DNA from: Gammaproteobacteria bacterium
GTDB lineage: Bacteria > Pseudomonadota > Gammaproteobacteria > Ga0077536
Length of the DNA stretch: 57,835 nucleotides
NCBI GenBank assembly: GCA_020845935.1
Contig: JADLEV010000071.1
Location: forward strand, 1-57,835
Direction of reading: 5' to 3'
Shown here piece by piece: positions 9,531-20,301 of this stretch. How positions within the stretch are numbered: position 1 is the stretch's first letter; every line of letters starts with the position of its first letter. Made by a program: the position numbers and the translations under genes. The notes beneath the pieces are model-generated. The model had not been told where the DNA came from, did not search any database, and was given only the letters and a program-made list of their open reading frames with translations.

Positions 9531-11987
9531 CTATTCCTCCCGCAGCGCCTGCAGCGGGTCGAGCCGTGTGGCGCGATGGGCGGGGAGGTAGCTGGCGCAG
9601 AGCACGGCGAGGGTCAGGAACCCGGCCGCGGCGGTGAAGGTCGCGGCATCGATGGGCGTGACGCCGAACAGCAGTGACGCGAGGAAGCGGGTCATTGCGG
9701 CGGCGGCGAGCGTGCCGGCGGCGATGCCGATCGCGCCGAGCGCCAGGCCACGGCGGACGAACAGCCAGCCCACCAGAGGCGGCGCGGCGCCGAGCGCGAG
9801 GCGGATGCCGACCTCGCGGTGGCGTTGCAGCACGGCATGGGCGAGCACGCCGTAGACGCCGACGATGCTGAGCGCGAGCGCCATCGCCCCGGCGATGCCG
9901 AGCAGTACCAGCGCGAAGGTCGTGCGCGCGAGCGAGATCGCATACATCGCCGCCACCGTGTTGAACGAGGCGATCGGCAGATCCGGATCCACCGCCGCGA
10001 TCGCCTGGCGAATGTCGTTCTGAAAACTCTCGCTGCCGGTGCGATCGCTCCGTAGCAGAAAGGCGACCGAGGACGGCGTGGCCGGTCCGATCATCTCGTG
10101 CTGGCGCGCCGGAAAATAGACGAGCGCGGGGGCCGGTTGATCGGCGCCGTTGTCGCGGATGTCGGCGACGATGCCGACGACTTCGTGCCAGCCGCCGGTC
10201 GTGCCGGGCTTGATGCGTTTGCCGAGCGCCCCTTCGATCGTGTTCCAGGTCTCGCGCGCGAAGGTCGCGGAGACCAGCGCGACATAGCGTTCGTCGGTAA
10301 TCTCGGACCAATCGAAGTCGCGGCCGGCGATGATCCGCGTCCCGAGCACGCGAAACACGCTTGGCGAAATCATCTTGATGCCGCGCGCGGGCGGCAGCTC
10401 GCCGGCGGCGTAGGTCTTGTCCTCGGCGGCCACGATGACGTTGGCGCCGCGATCCATCGGCAACGCATCGATATAGGCGGCGCCGGTCACGCCGGGAATC
10501 GCCGTGAGCTGCTCCAGCAATTGCCTCTGCAACTGCACCAGCCGATCCGGATCGGCCGTGACCGCGGGCGGCAGCGCCGGCCGTACCGTCTGGATTGTCT
10601 CCGGATCGGTGAAGCCGGGATCGACCGCACGCAGATTCTGGAAGGTGCGGATCAGCAGGCCCGAGCAGACCAGCAGCACCAGCGCCAGCGCGACCTGCAC
10701 CACGACCAGCAGGCTCTGCGAGCGCTGCTGATCCCGGCTCGCGCTCGCACCGCGTCCGCCGCCATGAATGAACGTGGCGAGCAGCGTACCGTCGCGCCGG
10801 CCGCTGCGCTTCGCGAGCGGCGCGAGCCCGAACAACAAGCCGGACCCGAGCGCGAGCGCCAGCGCGACCAGCAGCGCCGGCGCGTCGATCGACAGCTCAT
10901 GCAGGCGCGGCAGGCTCGCCGGGCCGAACGCGACCAGCAGCCGCAAGCCGCCAACGGCGAGCAGCACGCCGAGCACGCCGCCCAGCGCTCCGAGCGTCAG
11001 ACTTTCCGCAAGCAGGCCGTGGGCGAGGTGACGCCAGTCGGCACCGAGCGCGGTGCGCACCGCAAGCTCCTGGCCGCGGCCCTCGGCGCGCACCAGCAAC
11101 AGGTTGGCGACATTGGCGCAGGCGATGAACAGCACGAGGCCGATCCCGCCGAGCAGCACCCACAGCACCGTGCCGATGTCGCCGATGGCATCCTGCTTGA
11201 GCGGCCGCACCGCCGGTTCGAGATGCAACTCGTCCATCCGGCCGCGGCCATGGCGTTCCAGAAACACCGGCAGCATCCGGCCGATGTCGGCGTTGGCCTG
11301 GTCGACGGTGACGCCCGGTCGCAACCGGCCGATCGCACTGTAGCGCCAATCGGCCGCCGGCTGCGCGAAGTCGATCCGCGCCGGCACGATCGCGTCGAGG
11401 GCGGCACCGAACAGCGTGAAGCCCGCAGGCATCACGCCGATCACCTGGTGCGGCCGGCCATTGAGTTGCACGGTGCGCCCGATCACGCCCGGGTCGGAAC
11501 CGAACCGGCGCTGCCAATAACGATGGGTCAGGATCGCAGTCTCGGCCGCGCCGGGCTGATCGTCGGCGACCGAGAACCACCGGCCGAGCGCGGGTTGCAC
11601 GCCCAGGACCCGCAACGTGCCCTCGGTGGCTTGCAGCACCGTCGCGACCTCGGGCCGTTCGATCCCGGTGACGGTCATGCTGGCGAAGCGCCAGATGCCG
11701 AGCGCTTCGAAGGTTCGGTTGTCGGCCTGGTACACATCGAACATCTGCTGCGAGAACGCGAAGTTGTTGCCGCGCACGTTGCCCATCACCGCCGAGTGCG
11801 TCACCGTCATCACCCGATCCGCCTCCGGATACGGCAGCGGTTTGATCACGATGCCATTCACCACGCTGAACATCGCCGTCGTCGCACCGATGCCGAGCGC
11901 CAGCGTCGCGACCACCGTGACCAGGAAGCCGGGCGTGCGGAGCAGTCTCCGCAGGGCATGGTGGAGGTTGTCTGGGAGTGCTCCCAT
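9531..11987 (-). CDS. MacB/FtsX-type ABC permease 5 of 8 (ADOP-like)
   Basis: Inner-membrane permease of 818 residues. The frame is open up to 12113, but the start at 11987 (MGALPDNLHHALRRLL) fits the family N-terminus and follows AGAGGAAA in the 20-base gap after permease 6; the longer form would overlap that gene. TM1 follows RTPGFLVTVVATLALGIG. First FtsX block: CANVANLLLVRAEGRGQE near residue 294. Second: HREVGIRLALGA near residue 726. The end is RLDPLQALREE, whose codons provide the ribosome binding site for permease 4. The PCD-like segment between them carries the usual GRWFSVADD and VIGRTVQLNGRP type motifs of MacB_PCD domains. Confidence 0.92.
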   Translation of the reverse strand: MGALPDNLHHALRRLLRTPGFLVTVVATLALGIGATTAMFSVVNGIVIKPLPYPEADRVMTVTHSAVMGNVRGNNFAFSQQMFDVYQADNRTFEALGIWRFASMTVTGIERPEVATVLQATEGTLRVLGVQPALGRWFSVADDQPGAAETAILTHRYWQRRFGSDPGVIGRTVQLNGRPHQVIGVMPAGFTLFGAALDAIVPARIDFAQPAADWRYSAIGRLRPGVTVDQANADIGRMLPVFLERHGRGRMDELHLEPAVRPLKQDAIGDIGTVLWVLLGGIGLVLFIACANVANLLLVRAEGRGQELAVRTALGADWRHLAHGLLAESLTLGALGGVLGVLLAVGGLRLLVAFGPASLPRLHELSIDAPALLVALALALGSGLLFGLAPLAKRSGRRDGTLLATFIHGGGRGASASRDQQRSQSLLVVVQVALALVLLVCSGLLIRTFQNLRAVDPGFTDPETIQTVRPALPPAVTADPDRLVQLQRQLLEQLTAIPGVTGAAYIDALPMDRGANVIVAAEDKTYAAGELPPARGIKMISPSVFRVLGTRIIAGRDFDWSEITDERYVALVSATFARETWNTIEGALGKRIKPGTTGGWHEVVGIVADIRDNGADQPAPALVYFPARQHEMIGPATPSSVAFLLRSDRTGSESFQNDIRQAIAAVDPDLPIASFNTVAAMYAISLARTTFALVLLGIAGAMALALSIVGVYGVLAHAVLQRHREVGIRLALGAAPPLVGWLFVRRGLALGAIGIAAGTLAAAAMTRFLASLLFGVTPIDAATFTAAAGFLTLAVLCASYLPAHRATRLDPLQALREE

Positions 11988-12007
11988 GGGCCGTTTCCTC
12001 TTCTTAC

Positions 12008-14533
12008 CTATTCGTAGCGCAAGGCGTCCATCGGCTGGATGGCCGATGCCCGGCGAGCCGGAAGCCAGCTTCCTCCCAGCAGGACCAGGGTCAGCGCGAG
12101 GACCGCGAGGCACAGCACGGTCGGGTCGTACCCGATCAGGCCGTACAACAGCGATTGGGTGATCGTCCCGAGCGCGAGCGCGGCGCTGAGGCCGATGGCG
12201 CCGCCTTGCACCGTCAGGCGCGCGACCTCTGCCAGTACCAGCTTGCGCAGTGCCTTTGGTGGCGCGCCGAGCGCCAGCCGCAAGCCGAACTCGCGCCGGC
12301 GGCTCGCGACGTTGTAAGCCAGCACGGCATACAGCCCGACCACCGCCAGCACCGTCGCGAGCCCGGCAAACGCCGCCGACAGCAGCGACAGGAAGCGGTC
12401 CTGCATGGTGTAGCTGGCAATGTGCTGGCGCAGGGTCGTCACGGCGCTTACCGGGACATGCGGATCGATGCGCTCGATCGCCTGCGGGATCATCGTCGCG
12501 AGCGCCTCGGCGGTGACGGTGCCGCGCACGTAGAAGAACAGGCCCGGAAACTGCGCATCGCCCGGCGGCCGCGGCGTGAATACCTGCGGCGGCGCCGGGT
12601 TCTTGATGTCCGCGTACTTGGCGTCGGCGACCACCCCGATGATTTCGACCGGGCCCCGGGGCACGAAGCGGCCATCGAACCGCAGCGTCGCTCCGACGGC
12701 ATTCGCTCCCAGTTGGTACTTGCGGACGAAGCTCTCGTTGACGATCGCGACGGTTGGTTCGGGAATGCTGTCGGCGTCGGTGAAGTCGCGGCCAGCGAGC
12801 AGAGGAATGGACATCGTCCGGAAGAATCCCGGGCTCGTCATCGGATTGGTCTGGGTCAGGCTGGCCTCGGCCAGGCCGGTCTTGCCGGCAACCGTGACGG
12901 CCGCGTTGGACGCCATCCCGTACAGCACCGGAAACGCGATGTACGCGACCGAGGCGACGCCAGGCTGGGCCGCCAGCTCTTCACGCGCGCGAACGAGGAT
13001 GGCGTCGAGCCGTTCGCCCTGGTAGCCCGCGAGCAACGGCGCGAGGTTGAACGAGACCAGCGAATCCACCGCCATGCCGTAGTCGATGCGTGTGATGTTG
13101 ATCAGGCTCTTCGTGAACATCCCGGCGAGCGAGAGCAGCACCAGCGATAACGAGATCTGGACGACGACCAGGGCATTGCGCAGCCGCGCCAGGCCACGGC
13201 CGCCCGGAGCCTGTGCCGACTGCGCCTTGATGACGCTGCCGGGATCGGCGCGTGCTACCGACAGCGCCGGCACCAGGCCGAACAGCAGGACCGTGCCGAG
13301 CGTCGTCGCGAACGCGAACAGCAGCACCGGAGGACTCACTTCGGTGGTGAACTGCCGGGCGACCTCGGCAGTCACCAGCGCGGCGATCGCGTGCAGGGTG
13401 GCGCTGGCCATCGGCATCGCCAGCACTCCTCCGGCGGCGGCCAGCAGCACCGATTCGGTGAGTAATTGCGCCAGCAACCGCCAGCGGCTGGCACCAATCG
13501 ATGCGCGGATCGCCATCTCGCCATGACGAGCGGTGCCGCGCACCAGCAGCAGATTGGCGACGTTGACGCAGGCGATGAGCAGCACCAGCACGGTTGCGCC
13601 GAGCGCCAGGGTCAGTGGATCCGCGAGCCGGACCTGCTGATAACGCTGCCCGCGCGCGCCGGGATCGAGTTCGACGCCGCCCTGCAGAAACTGTGTTCGC
13701 TGCTGCTCGGTCACACCGCGGAGGATCGGCGCCTCCACCTCGCGCAGGATCCCGCGGTAGAGCGCATCGATCTCGGCCCGCGCCTGCCCGCGCGACACGC
13801 CGGGTTCGAGCCGGCCGAACAGCGTCAGCCAATAGGCCTGGCGATCCGCGTCGTTGCGCGGTTCCTCGGGCTGCATCAGCCAGCGCAGCGTCAGCGGCAC
13901 GAACACCTGCGCGTCCCAGCCACGCATCGTGCCGGCGAATCCCGCCGGGGCAATGCCAATGATCGTCAGCGGCAGATTGTTGACCGTCAGGATCTGACCG
14001 AGCACGTTCGGATCACCGCCAAACTGGTTCTGCCAATAGCGGTAGCTCAGCACGGCCACCAGCGCTCCGTCCAGGTGGGGCGTGTCCTCCGGTCCGATCA
14101 GGCGGCCGAGCACCGGCTGCAACCGCAGCGTCCCGAAATAGTTGCCGGAGACCAGCACCGCGTCGTGCAGCGTGGTCTGGTCACCCTGCTGCAGATTCGC
14201 TGGAAAGGCGTAGTGCGCGGCGAGCCCGGTGAGTACCTCCTGCGCGGCGTCGAGGTCGCGATACATCGGATAGCTGAAAAGCGATTCGAGGTTGCCGACC
14301 GCGAGATCGCCGCGGCTACTCCCGGGTTTTGGGCCAGGGGAGCGCAGACTCACGAGTTCGTCGGCATCGGGCACCGGTACCCTCTGGAGGATCACTTGAT
14401 GGATCAGCGAATACATCGCCGTCACGCCGCCGATGCCGAGTGCCAGTGTCACGATGACCGTGAGGCTGAACACGGGATTCAGGCGCAGCAGGCGGAGTCC
14501 GAATCCAAGATTGCGCAGTAACGTGTCGGTCAT
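12008..14533 (-). CDS. MacB/FtsX-type ABC permease 6 of 8 (SPGPKPG subgroup)
   Basis: Inner-membrane permease of 841 residues, longer than its downstream neighbours. Start MTDTLLRNLGFGLRLL at 14533 with GAGGAC 9 bases upstream. First FtsX block with VNVANLLLVRGTARHGE near residue 327, second with RREFGLRLALGA near residue 750, C-terminus IQPMDALRYE. It shares with permease 8 a motif absent from the others: SPGPKPG, then FSYPM-RDL about 20 residues later, just after TM1 in the periplasmic part. Both also have TARHGEMAIR or SARHGEMAMR after the first FtsX block. The two are therefore a distinct subgroup and probably a separate duplication from permeases 1 and 3-5. Confidence 0.92.
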   Translation of the reverse strand: MTDTLLRNLGFGLRLLRLNPVFSLTVIVTLALGIGGVTAMYSLIHQVILQRVPVPDADELVSLRSPGPKPGSSRGDLAVGNLESLFSYPMYRDLDAAQEVLTGLAAHYAFPANLQQGDQTTLHDAVLVSGNYFGTLRLQPVLGRLIGPEDTPHLDGALVAVLSYRYWQNQFGGDPNVLGQILTVNNLPLTIIGIAPAGFAGTMRGWDAQVFVPLTLRWLMQPEEPRNDADRQAYWLTLFGRLEPGVSRGQARAEIDALYRGILREVEAPILRGVTEQQRTQFLQGGVELDPGARGQRYQQVRLADPLTLALGATVLVLLIACVNVANLLLVRGTARHGEMAIRASIGASRWRLLAQLLTESVLLAAAGGVLAMPMASATLHAIAALVTAEVARQFTTEVSPPVLLFAFATTLGTVLLFGLVPALSVARADPGSVIKAQSAQAPGGRGLARLRNALVVVQISLSLVLLSLAGMFTKSLINITRIDYGMAVDSLVSFNLAPLLAGYQGERLDAILVRAREELAAQPGVASVAYIAFPVLYGMASNAAVTVAGKTGLAEASLTQTNPMTSPGFFRTMSIPLLAGRDFTDADSIPEPTVAIVNESFVRKYQLGANAVGATLRFDGRFVPRGPVEIIGVVADAKYADIKNPAPPQVFTPRPPGDAQFPGLFFYVRGTVTAEALATMIPQAIERIDPHVPVSAVTTLRQHIASYTMQDRFLSLLSAAFAGLATVLAVVGLYAVLAYNVASRRREFGLRLALGAPPKALRKLVLAEVARLTVQGGAIGLSAALALGTITQSLLYGLIGYDPTVLCLAVLALTLVLLGGSWLPARRASAIQPMDALRYE

Positions 14534-14578
14534 GGGATGGGTCCTCGTTCCGGTTTCCTTGCGAGGGCGATCCGCCGT

Positions 14579-16984
14579 TCAGTCGGTGCGCAGCGCGACC
14601 AGCGGATCGATGCTTCCGGCGCGCAGCGCGGGCAGCAATGCCGCGCCGGCGCAGGCCGCGACGATCAGCAGCAGGCTGGCGAGATAGGCGAGCGGATCGA
14701 ACAGTCGCACCGTCTGGCCGATCAGTTCCGCCGCCGGGGTCGCGAGCAGCAGGGCACCGACCGCCGCTGGCAGCAGGGCGCCGGCCAGCAGGCCGATGCC
14801 GACCGGGCGGAACGCCTGCGCCAGCGCGAGCGCGGTGATGCGGCCGCGGGTCGCGCCGAGCGCGTGCCGCACGCCGATCTCGCGGGTGCGTTGCGCGACC
14901 AGATAGGACAGCACGCTGAACAGCCCGGACAAGGTAAGAAACAGCGCGAGCGCACCGAGCACCAGCGTCAGCCAGAACGGGATCTTCAGCAGATCGGCTT
15001 CGGCGCGTGCGAGTTCGCGCAGCGGGATCATCTCGACCGTATCCGGCGCCAGCGCCGACAGCCGCTCGCTGAGCGCGCGGCGCGTGAGTTCGGGATCGCC
15101 GCGCACGCGCAGCGCCAGCGAGGTGCCTGCGGTTTCCGCCGTGATCGGCAGATAGAGGTCGGGACCGGCCAGCACCTTCTGTCCGCCGAGCCGGAATCCG
15201 GCGACATCGCGCGCGATGCCGACGACGACCGAGGTGCGCGGCAGCGGCGGCACGGTTCCCTCGGGCGGTGCGGCAAGGTTCGGATCCGGATCGAGGGTCA
15301 GCATCTGCCCCAGCGGATCCTGCGCTGGCCACAGCGTGCGCGCCGCGCTTTCGGAAATGATCGCGACCGACGCGGTCGCGGTGCGCTCACCGGGGGCGAA
15401 GCCGCGCCCGCGCGCGAGGTCGATGCCGAGCACATCGAAGTATTCCGGTGATACCAACCGAAACGAGGAGCTCACCTTGCCGGTCGCGCCGGTGACCAGC
15501 ACGTTCGCCGCGACTGGCGTCGCCGCCGCGACCATCGCGACCGAGGGCTCGCCGCGGATCGTGTCGAGCATCGCGCCGCGCAGGGGGCTCGCGGGGAGAC
15601 TCACGAACATCGTATCGGCGGTGCGCACGCCCGGACTGGTCGCGGCGGCTTGCCAGCTGCTGCGCAGGAAGATCGCGGCACAGATGAGCAGCACCGCGGC
15701 GCCCATCACCTGCAACGCGACCAGGGTATTGCGGGCGCGGCTCGGCCGGGCGTGGTGCGCGACCTCGCCGTGGATCGCCCGCACCAGTTCGACCCGGGTC
15801 GCGGTGAGCGCCGGCGCCAGTGCGAAGAACAGGGTCGACACGATCGCGGCAGCGATCAGAAACAGCGCGACGCGCCAGTCCGGCGGCGGCACCGCGAGCC
15901 GGATGTCGCCGAGCGACGCGAGTGACGACGTGACGAAGCGAACGACCGCGTGCAGCACCAGCCTTGAGACGCCGAAACCGCAGGCGGCGGCGAGCAGCGC
16001 CAGCAGCACGCTTTCGGTGAGCAGTTGGCGCACGATGCGATGACGCGCCGCACCGAGTGCAAGGCGGATGCCGACCTCGCGCTGCCGGACGACGCCGCGC
16101 GCGAGCAGCAGGTTGGCGACGTTGGCGCAGCCGATCAGCAGGATCAGGCCGAACGCAAAGAACAGCGGCAGAAACACCAGCAGCATGTCGGCCGACAGTG
16201 GGACCGTGCCGCGATTCGGTTCCAGAGCAAGGCTCGTCGCGGGCCGCGCGCCAAGGGTTTCGACCGCGCGGCGCTGGTCCCAGGTGCCGAGCTGCGCCAG
16301 CGCCTGCGCCTGCGACAGGCCGGGCCGCAACCGGCCGACGCTCATTACCGCAAGCGCATCGCGATCGACCTGCCGCAGTTCCGCCGCGAGCGCGAGCGGC
16401 AACCAGAAATCGGGTGGATCCAGGCGCAGCCCGCGGAAGCCATCGGGCATCACGCCGAGCACGTCAAAGCGCTGATCGTTGACGCGGATCGCGCGGCCGA
16501 TGATGCCCGGGTCGCTCGCGAAGTAGCGCTTCCAGGCGAGCTGACTGAGCACGAGGACACGGTTGCCGGCGAGATCGTCGGCGGGCGTGAAGACCCGGCC
16601 GCGCGCGGCGCTCACGCCGAGCATCCGGAAGAAGTTGCCCGACACGAATGGGCCTTCCATGCGCTGGCCTTCGACCCAGCGATCGATCGTCGGGCCGATC
16701 GCGCTCGCGTCGGCGAACAGATCCGTCTCGCGCAGCAACGCCTCGTGTTGGGCATGGGTGAACGGCTCCGGTTCCCCCTGCGCCGGCTGCTGTCGCAGCA
16801 CCGCGTACAGCTCTTCCGGTGCGCGGACCGCGTCGGCCTGAAACACCATCAGGTTGAGGATCGAGAACACCGCGGCAACGAGGCCGAGCCCAAGCGCCAG
16901 CGTCGTCACCACGGTGAGCGTGACGCCCGGCGTCTTCACCAGCGCCCGGCAGGCATGGCGCAGATCGCGGAGCAGCGTGTCCAT
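14579..16984 (-). CDS. MacB/FtsX-type ABC permease 7 of 8 (divergent)
   Basis: Inner-membrane permease of 801 residues, directly downstream of the ATPase gene (gap 9 bases, probably translationally coupled because no strong ribosome binding site is seen). Start MDTLLRDLRHACRALVKT at 16984. First FtsX block CANVANLLLARGVVRQRE near residue 291; second TREIGVRHALGATRG near residue 705; end SIDPLVALRTD. The second periplasmic domain is shorter than in the other copies, which explains the lower length. It matches neither the SPGPKPG pair nor the ALREE group, so it is a third lineage within the array. Its position beside the ATPase makes it a likely ancestral partner of that ATPase. Confidence 0.92.
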   Translation of the reverse strand: MDTLLRDLRHACRALVKTPGVTLTVVTTLALGLGLVAAVFSILNLMVFQADAVRAPEELYAVLRQQPAQGEPEPFTHAQHEALLRETDLFADASAIGPTIDRWVEGQRMEGPFVSGNFFRMLGVSAARGRVFTPADDLAGNRVLVLSQLAWKRYFASDPGIIGRAIRVNDQRFDVLGVMPDGFRGLRLDPPDFWLPLALAAELRQVDRDALAVMSVGRLRPGLSQAQALAQLGTWDQRRAVETLGARPATSLALEPNRGTVPLSADMLLVFLPLFFAFGLILLIGCANVANLLLARGVVRQREVGIRLALGAARHRIVRQLLTESVLLALLAAACGFGVSRLVLHAVVRFVTSSLASLGDIRLAVPPPDWRVALFLIAAAIVSTLFFALAPALTATRVELVRAIHGEVAHHARPSRARNTLVALQVMGAAVLLICAAIFLRSSWQAAATSPGVRTADTMFVSLPASPLRGAMLDTIRGEPSVAMVAAATPVAANVLVTGATGKVSSSFRLVSPEYFDVLGIDLARGRGFAPGERTATASVAIISESAARTLWPAQDPLGQMLTLDPDPNLAAPPEGTVPPLPRTSVVVGIARDVAGFRLGGQKVLAGPDLYLPITAETAGTSLALRVRGDPELTRRALSERLSALAPDTVEMIPLRELARAEADLLKIPFWLTLVLGALALFLTLSGLFSVLSYLVAQRTREIGVRHALGATRGRITALALAQAFRPVGIGLLAGALLPAAVGALLLATPAAELIGQTVRLFDPLAYLASLLLIVAACAGAALLPALRAGSIDPLVALRTD

Positions 16985-16993
16985 CGCCGGCGG

Positions 16994-17755
<762 letters not shown>

Positions 17756-17778
17756 GGCGGTTGAGTCCTCGGGTAGGG

Positions 17779-20289
17779 TCAGTCGCAACGCAGCGCGACG
17801 ACGGGATCGATGCGCGCCGCGCGGCGCGCCGGCAGGTACGCGGCGCCGAACGCGACCAGCGCGAGCGTGACGCAGGCCGCAAGCGCGATGCGCGGATCGG
17901 TGGCGGCGACTCCATACAGCAGTTTGCTCGCGACCTGGCCGAGCGCGAACGCCGCGGCGAGGCCCAGCACGGCGCCGGCCAGCGTGAGGCGGGCGACCTG
18001 GCGCAGCACCATCGCGCGCACGCGCCTGGGCGGTGCGCCGAGCGCGAGCCGCACGCCGATCTCGCGGGTTCTCTGCGCGACCGCGAAGGCCACCACGCCG
18101 TACAGGCCGAGCGTGGCCAGCAGCGTCGCCAAGGCGGCCAGGGTCGCCGCGAGCGTGCTCACCAGCCGGTCGAGCACGACGTTGTCACGCACCTGTTGGT
18201 CGAGCACCATCAAACCGGTTGCCGGAAGATTCGGGTCGAGCCGCGCCATGACTGCGGGGATTGCCCGCAGCAAGGATGCCGGGTCGCCGGTCGTGCGCAC
18301 GTAGAGCGACATGGCCGCGACCATTTCCGGTTGGCGGCGCGGCATGAAGACCTGCGGCTGAATGGTTTCCTTCACATCGCTGTATTTCGCATCCCGCACC
18401 ACGCCGACGATCTCGATGTCCGGCTCCGGCCCGGCGAAGGCGATGCGCCGGCCGAGCGGCATAGCACCCAGCGCGTGGTGGTCGATGAAGCGCTGATTGA
18501 CGATGGCGACCTTCGGCCGGTCCCTGGTATCGGCAGCGGTGAAGGCGCGACCGCGCAGCAGCGGCATGTCGAAGACGCGAAAATAGTCGCTGCCGACAAA
18601 GTTGATCTGCGCGTTCATGTCGCTGTCCGGCGCGGCGGTGCGACCTTCGATGTGAATGGTGCCGCTCCAGTTCGAATGCGCCAGCAGCGGCACCAGTGAC
18701 GCCGCGGCCGCGGCGACGCCGGGCAGTGCGGCGAGTTCGGCTTCGAGCCGATCGTAGAACGCCGCAGCGCGCGCTGCGGTATAGCCATTCCGCTCCGGCG
18801 CGACCGCGAAGGTGACCACCGCTTCGGTACGCAGGCCGAGATCGATGCGGTGGATATTGACGAGGCTTTGCAGGAACAGACCGGCGAGCGTCAGCAGCAT
18901 CGTCGCCAGCGCGATCTGGGTCGTCGCCAGCGCGGTCCGGAAGCGAGCGGCCGCCTTGTCGCCGCCGCTGCGAGCACTGCCGGCATGCAGCACCCGACCG
19001 GGCTTGGCGCGGGTGAGTCCGAGCACCGGCAACAGGCCGAACAGCGGCACCGCCAGCGCCGCGAGCAGCGCGGCGATCGCGACCGTGCGGCGATCGATGC
19101 CGAACTCGAATACGCCGCGGGCAAAGCCCGGCAACAGCCCCTCGATGCCGACCTGGGTCGCACGCGCCAACGGCAGACCGCACGCCATCGCGACCAGCGC
19201 CAGCAGCGATGCCTCGATCAGCAGCAGTCGCACCAGGCGCGCCGGTGATGCACCCAGCGCGGTGCGCATGGCCATCTCGCCATGCCGTGCCGACCCGCGC
19301 GCGAGCATCAGGTTGGCCAGGTTGGCGCAGCTGATGAGCAGCACGATTGTGGCGACGATCACGAGGATGGCGAGCGGCGTGCGCGCGAAGTCGCGAGCAT
19401 TGGTCTGACCACCCGAGCCCGGGAGCAGATCGATCGTGCGCGCGACGAAGCGTGCGCGGTCGATCTCGCTCATGCCTTCCTGCAACGGCAGCTCGATATC
19501 TCGCAGCAGCGCTTGGTATCGCGGGTTCAGCTCGGTCGCGACCTGCGCCGCGGTCGTGCCGGGCGCGAGCCGGGCGAACAGATACACCCAGTAGTTGCGG
19601 CGATCGTCGAAATCCGGCAGCGCGAACTTCTGTGCGGACCAGCGGAACGTAATCGGCACGAACACGGCAGGGCGCACGCCGAGCGTCGTGCCGGAGAATC
19701 CGGCCGGCGCCACGCCGACGATGGTCAGCGGCATGCCATTCACGACCAGCGTTGCGCCAAGGACGCCCGGGTCACCACCCAGTTCGTTGCGCCAATAGTC
19801 GTGGCTCAATACCACGACGCTTGCATCGCCGTTGCTCCGATCGTCGTGCGCATCGAGCAGCCGGCCAAGCGCCGGTTGCAGTCCAAGCAGTGCGAAGTAG
19901 CGCCCCGAGACCAGCATCGCGCCACCGGCGGTGGTATGGCCGTCGCGGCCGAGGTTGGCGGCGACATGCACATGGCCGGCAATGCCGGCAAGCGGGATCT
20001 CGAGCCGCTCCAGGTCGCGAAACATCGGATAGCTGAAGACGCTGTCGGAGGTCCCGGCCTGATTGCTCGAGGTGCGTCCGGGTTTCGGTCCGGGCGAGAC
20101 CAGATTCACCAGTCGATCCGGTTCCGCCACCGGCAACGGCCGCAGCAGGACCTGCTCGAACAATGCCAGGACCGCGACGTTGACGCCGATGCCGAAGGCG
20201 AGCGTCGACACGATCACGATCGCGAACAGCGGCCGCCGTGCGAAGCCGCGCAGGCAGTAGCGGACGTCAGACCAGAAGCTCGCCAACAT
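17779..20289 (-). CDS. MacB/FtsX-type ABC permease 8 of 8 (first in operon, SPGPKPG subgroup)
   Basis: Inner-membrane permease of 836 residues, first permease to be transcribed. Start MLASFWSDVRYCLRGF at 20289, preceded by GGAGGCGCT and 12 bases after the adaptor stop. TM1 at about 21-45, periplasmic domain with SPGPKPG and FSYPMFRDL, first FtsX block CANLANLMLARGSARHGE near residue 323, three TM segments, second periplasmic domain, second FtsX block TREIGVRLALGAPPR near residue 735, last TM pair, end RIDPVVALRCD. Together with the adaptor upstream and the ATPase downstream it forms a complete MacAB-like set, to which the other permeases look added. Confidence 0.93.
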   Translation of the reverse strand: MLASFWSDVRYCLRGFARRPLFAIVIVSTLAFGIGVNVAVLALFEQVLLRPLPVAEPDRLVNLVSPGPKPGRTSSNQAGTSDSVFSYPMFRDLERLEIPLAGIAGHVHVAANLGRDGHTTAGGAMLVSGRYFALLGLQPALGRLLDAHDDRSNGDASVVVLSHDYWRNELGGDPGVLGATLVVNGMPLTIVGVAPAGFSGTTLGVRPAVFVPITFRWSAQKFALPDFDDRRNYWVYLFARLAPGTTAAQVATELNPRYQALLRDIELPLQEGMSEIDRARFVARTIDLLPGSGGQTNARDFARTPLAILVIVATIVLLISCANLANLMLARGSARHGEMAMRTALGASPARLVRLLLIEASLLALVAMACGLPLARATQVGIEGLLPGFARGVFEFGIDRRTVAIAALLAALAVPLFGLLPVLGLTRAKPGRVLHAGSARSGGDKAAARFRTALATTQIALATMLLTLAGLFLQSLVNIHRIDLGLRTEAVVTFAVAPERNGYTAARAAAFYDRLEAELAALPGVAAAAASLVPLLAHSNWSGTIHIEGRTAAPDSDMNAQINFVGSDYFRVFDMPLLRGRAFTAADTRDRPKVAIVNQRFIDHHALGAMPLGRRIAFAGPEPDIEIVGVVRDAKYSDVKETIQPQVFMPRRQPEMVAAMSLYVRTTGDPASLLRAIPAVMARLDPNLPATGLMVLDQQVRDNVVLDRLVSTLAATLAALATLLATLGLYGVVAFAVAQRTREIGVRLALGAPPRRVRAMVLRQVARLTLAGAVLGLAAAFALGQVASKLLYGVAATDPRIALAACVTLALVAFGAAYLPARRAARIDPVVALRCD

Positions 20290-20301
20290 AGCGCCTCCGC
20301 C

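Noticed and set aside
6516-9677. Very long plus-strand frame (over 1000 codons) opposite permeases 4 and 3
   Set aside because: It is antisense to clear permease genes, rich in Arg/His/Gln/Ala without any recognisable domain, and is explained by high third-position GC in the true frame.
10098-12017. Plus-strand frame of about 639 codons opposite permease 5
   Set aside because: Antisense shadow with no domain; the minus-strand frame has full family motifs.
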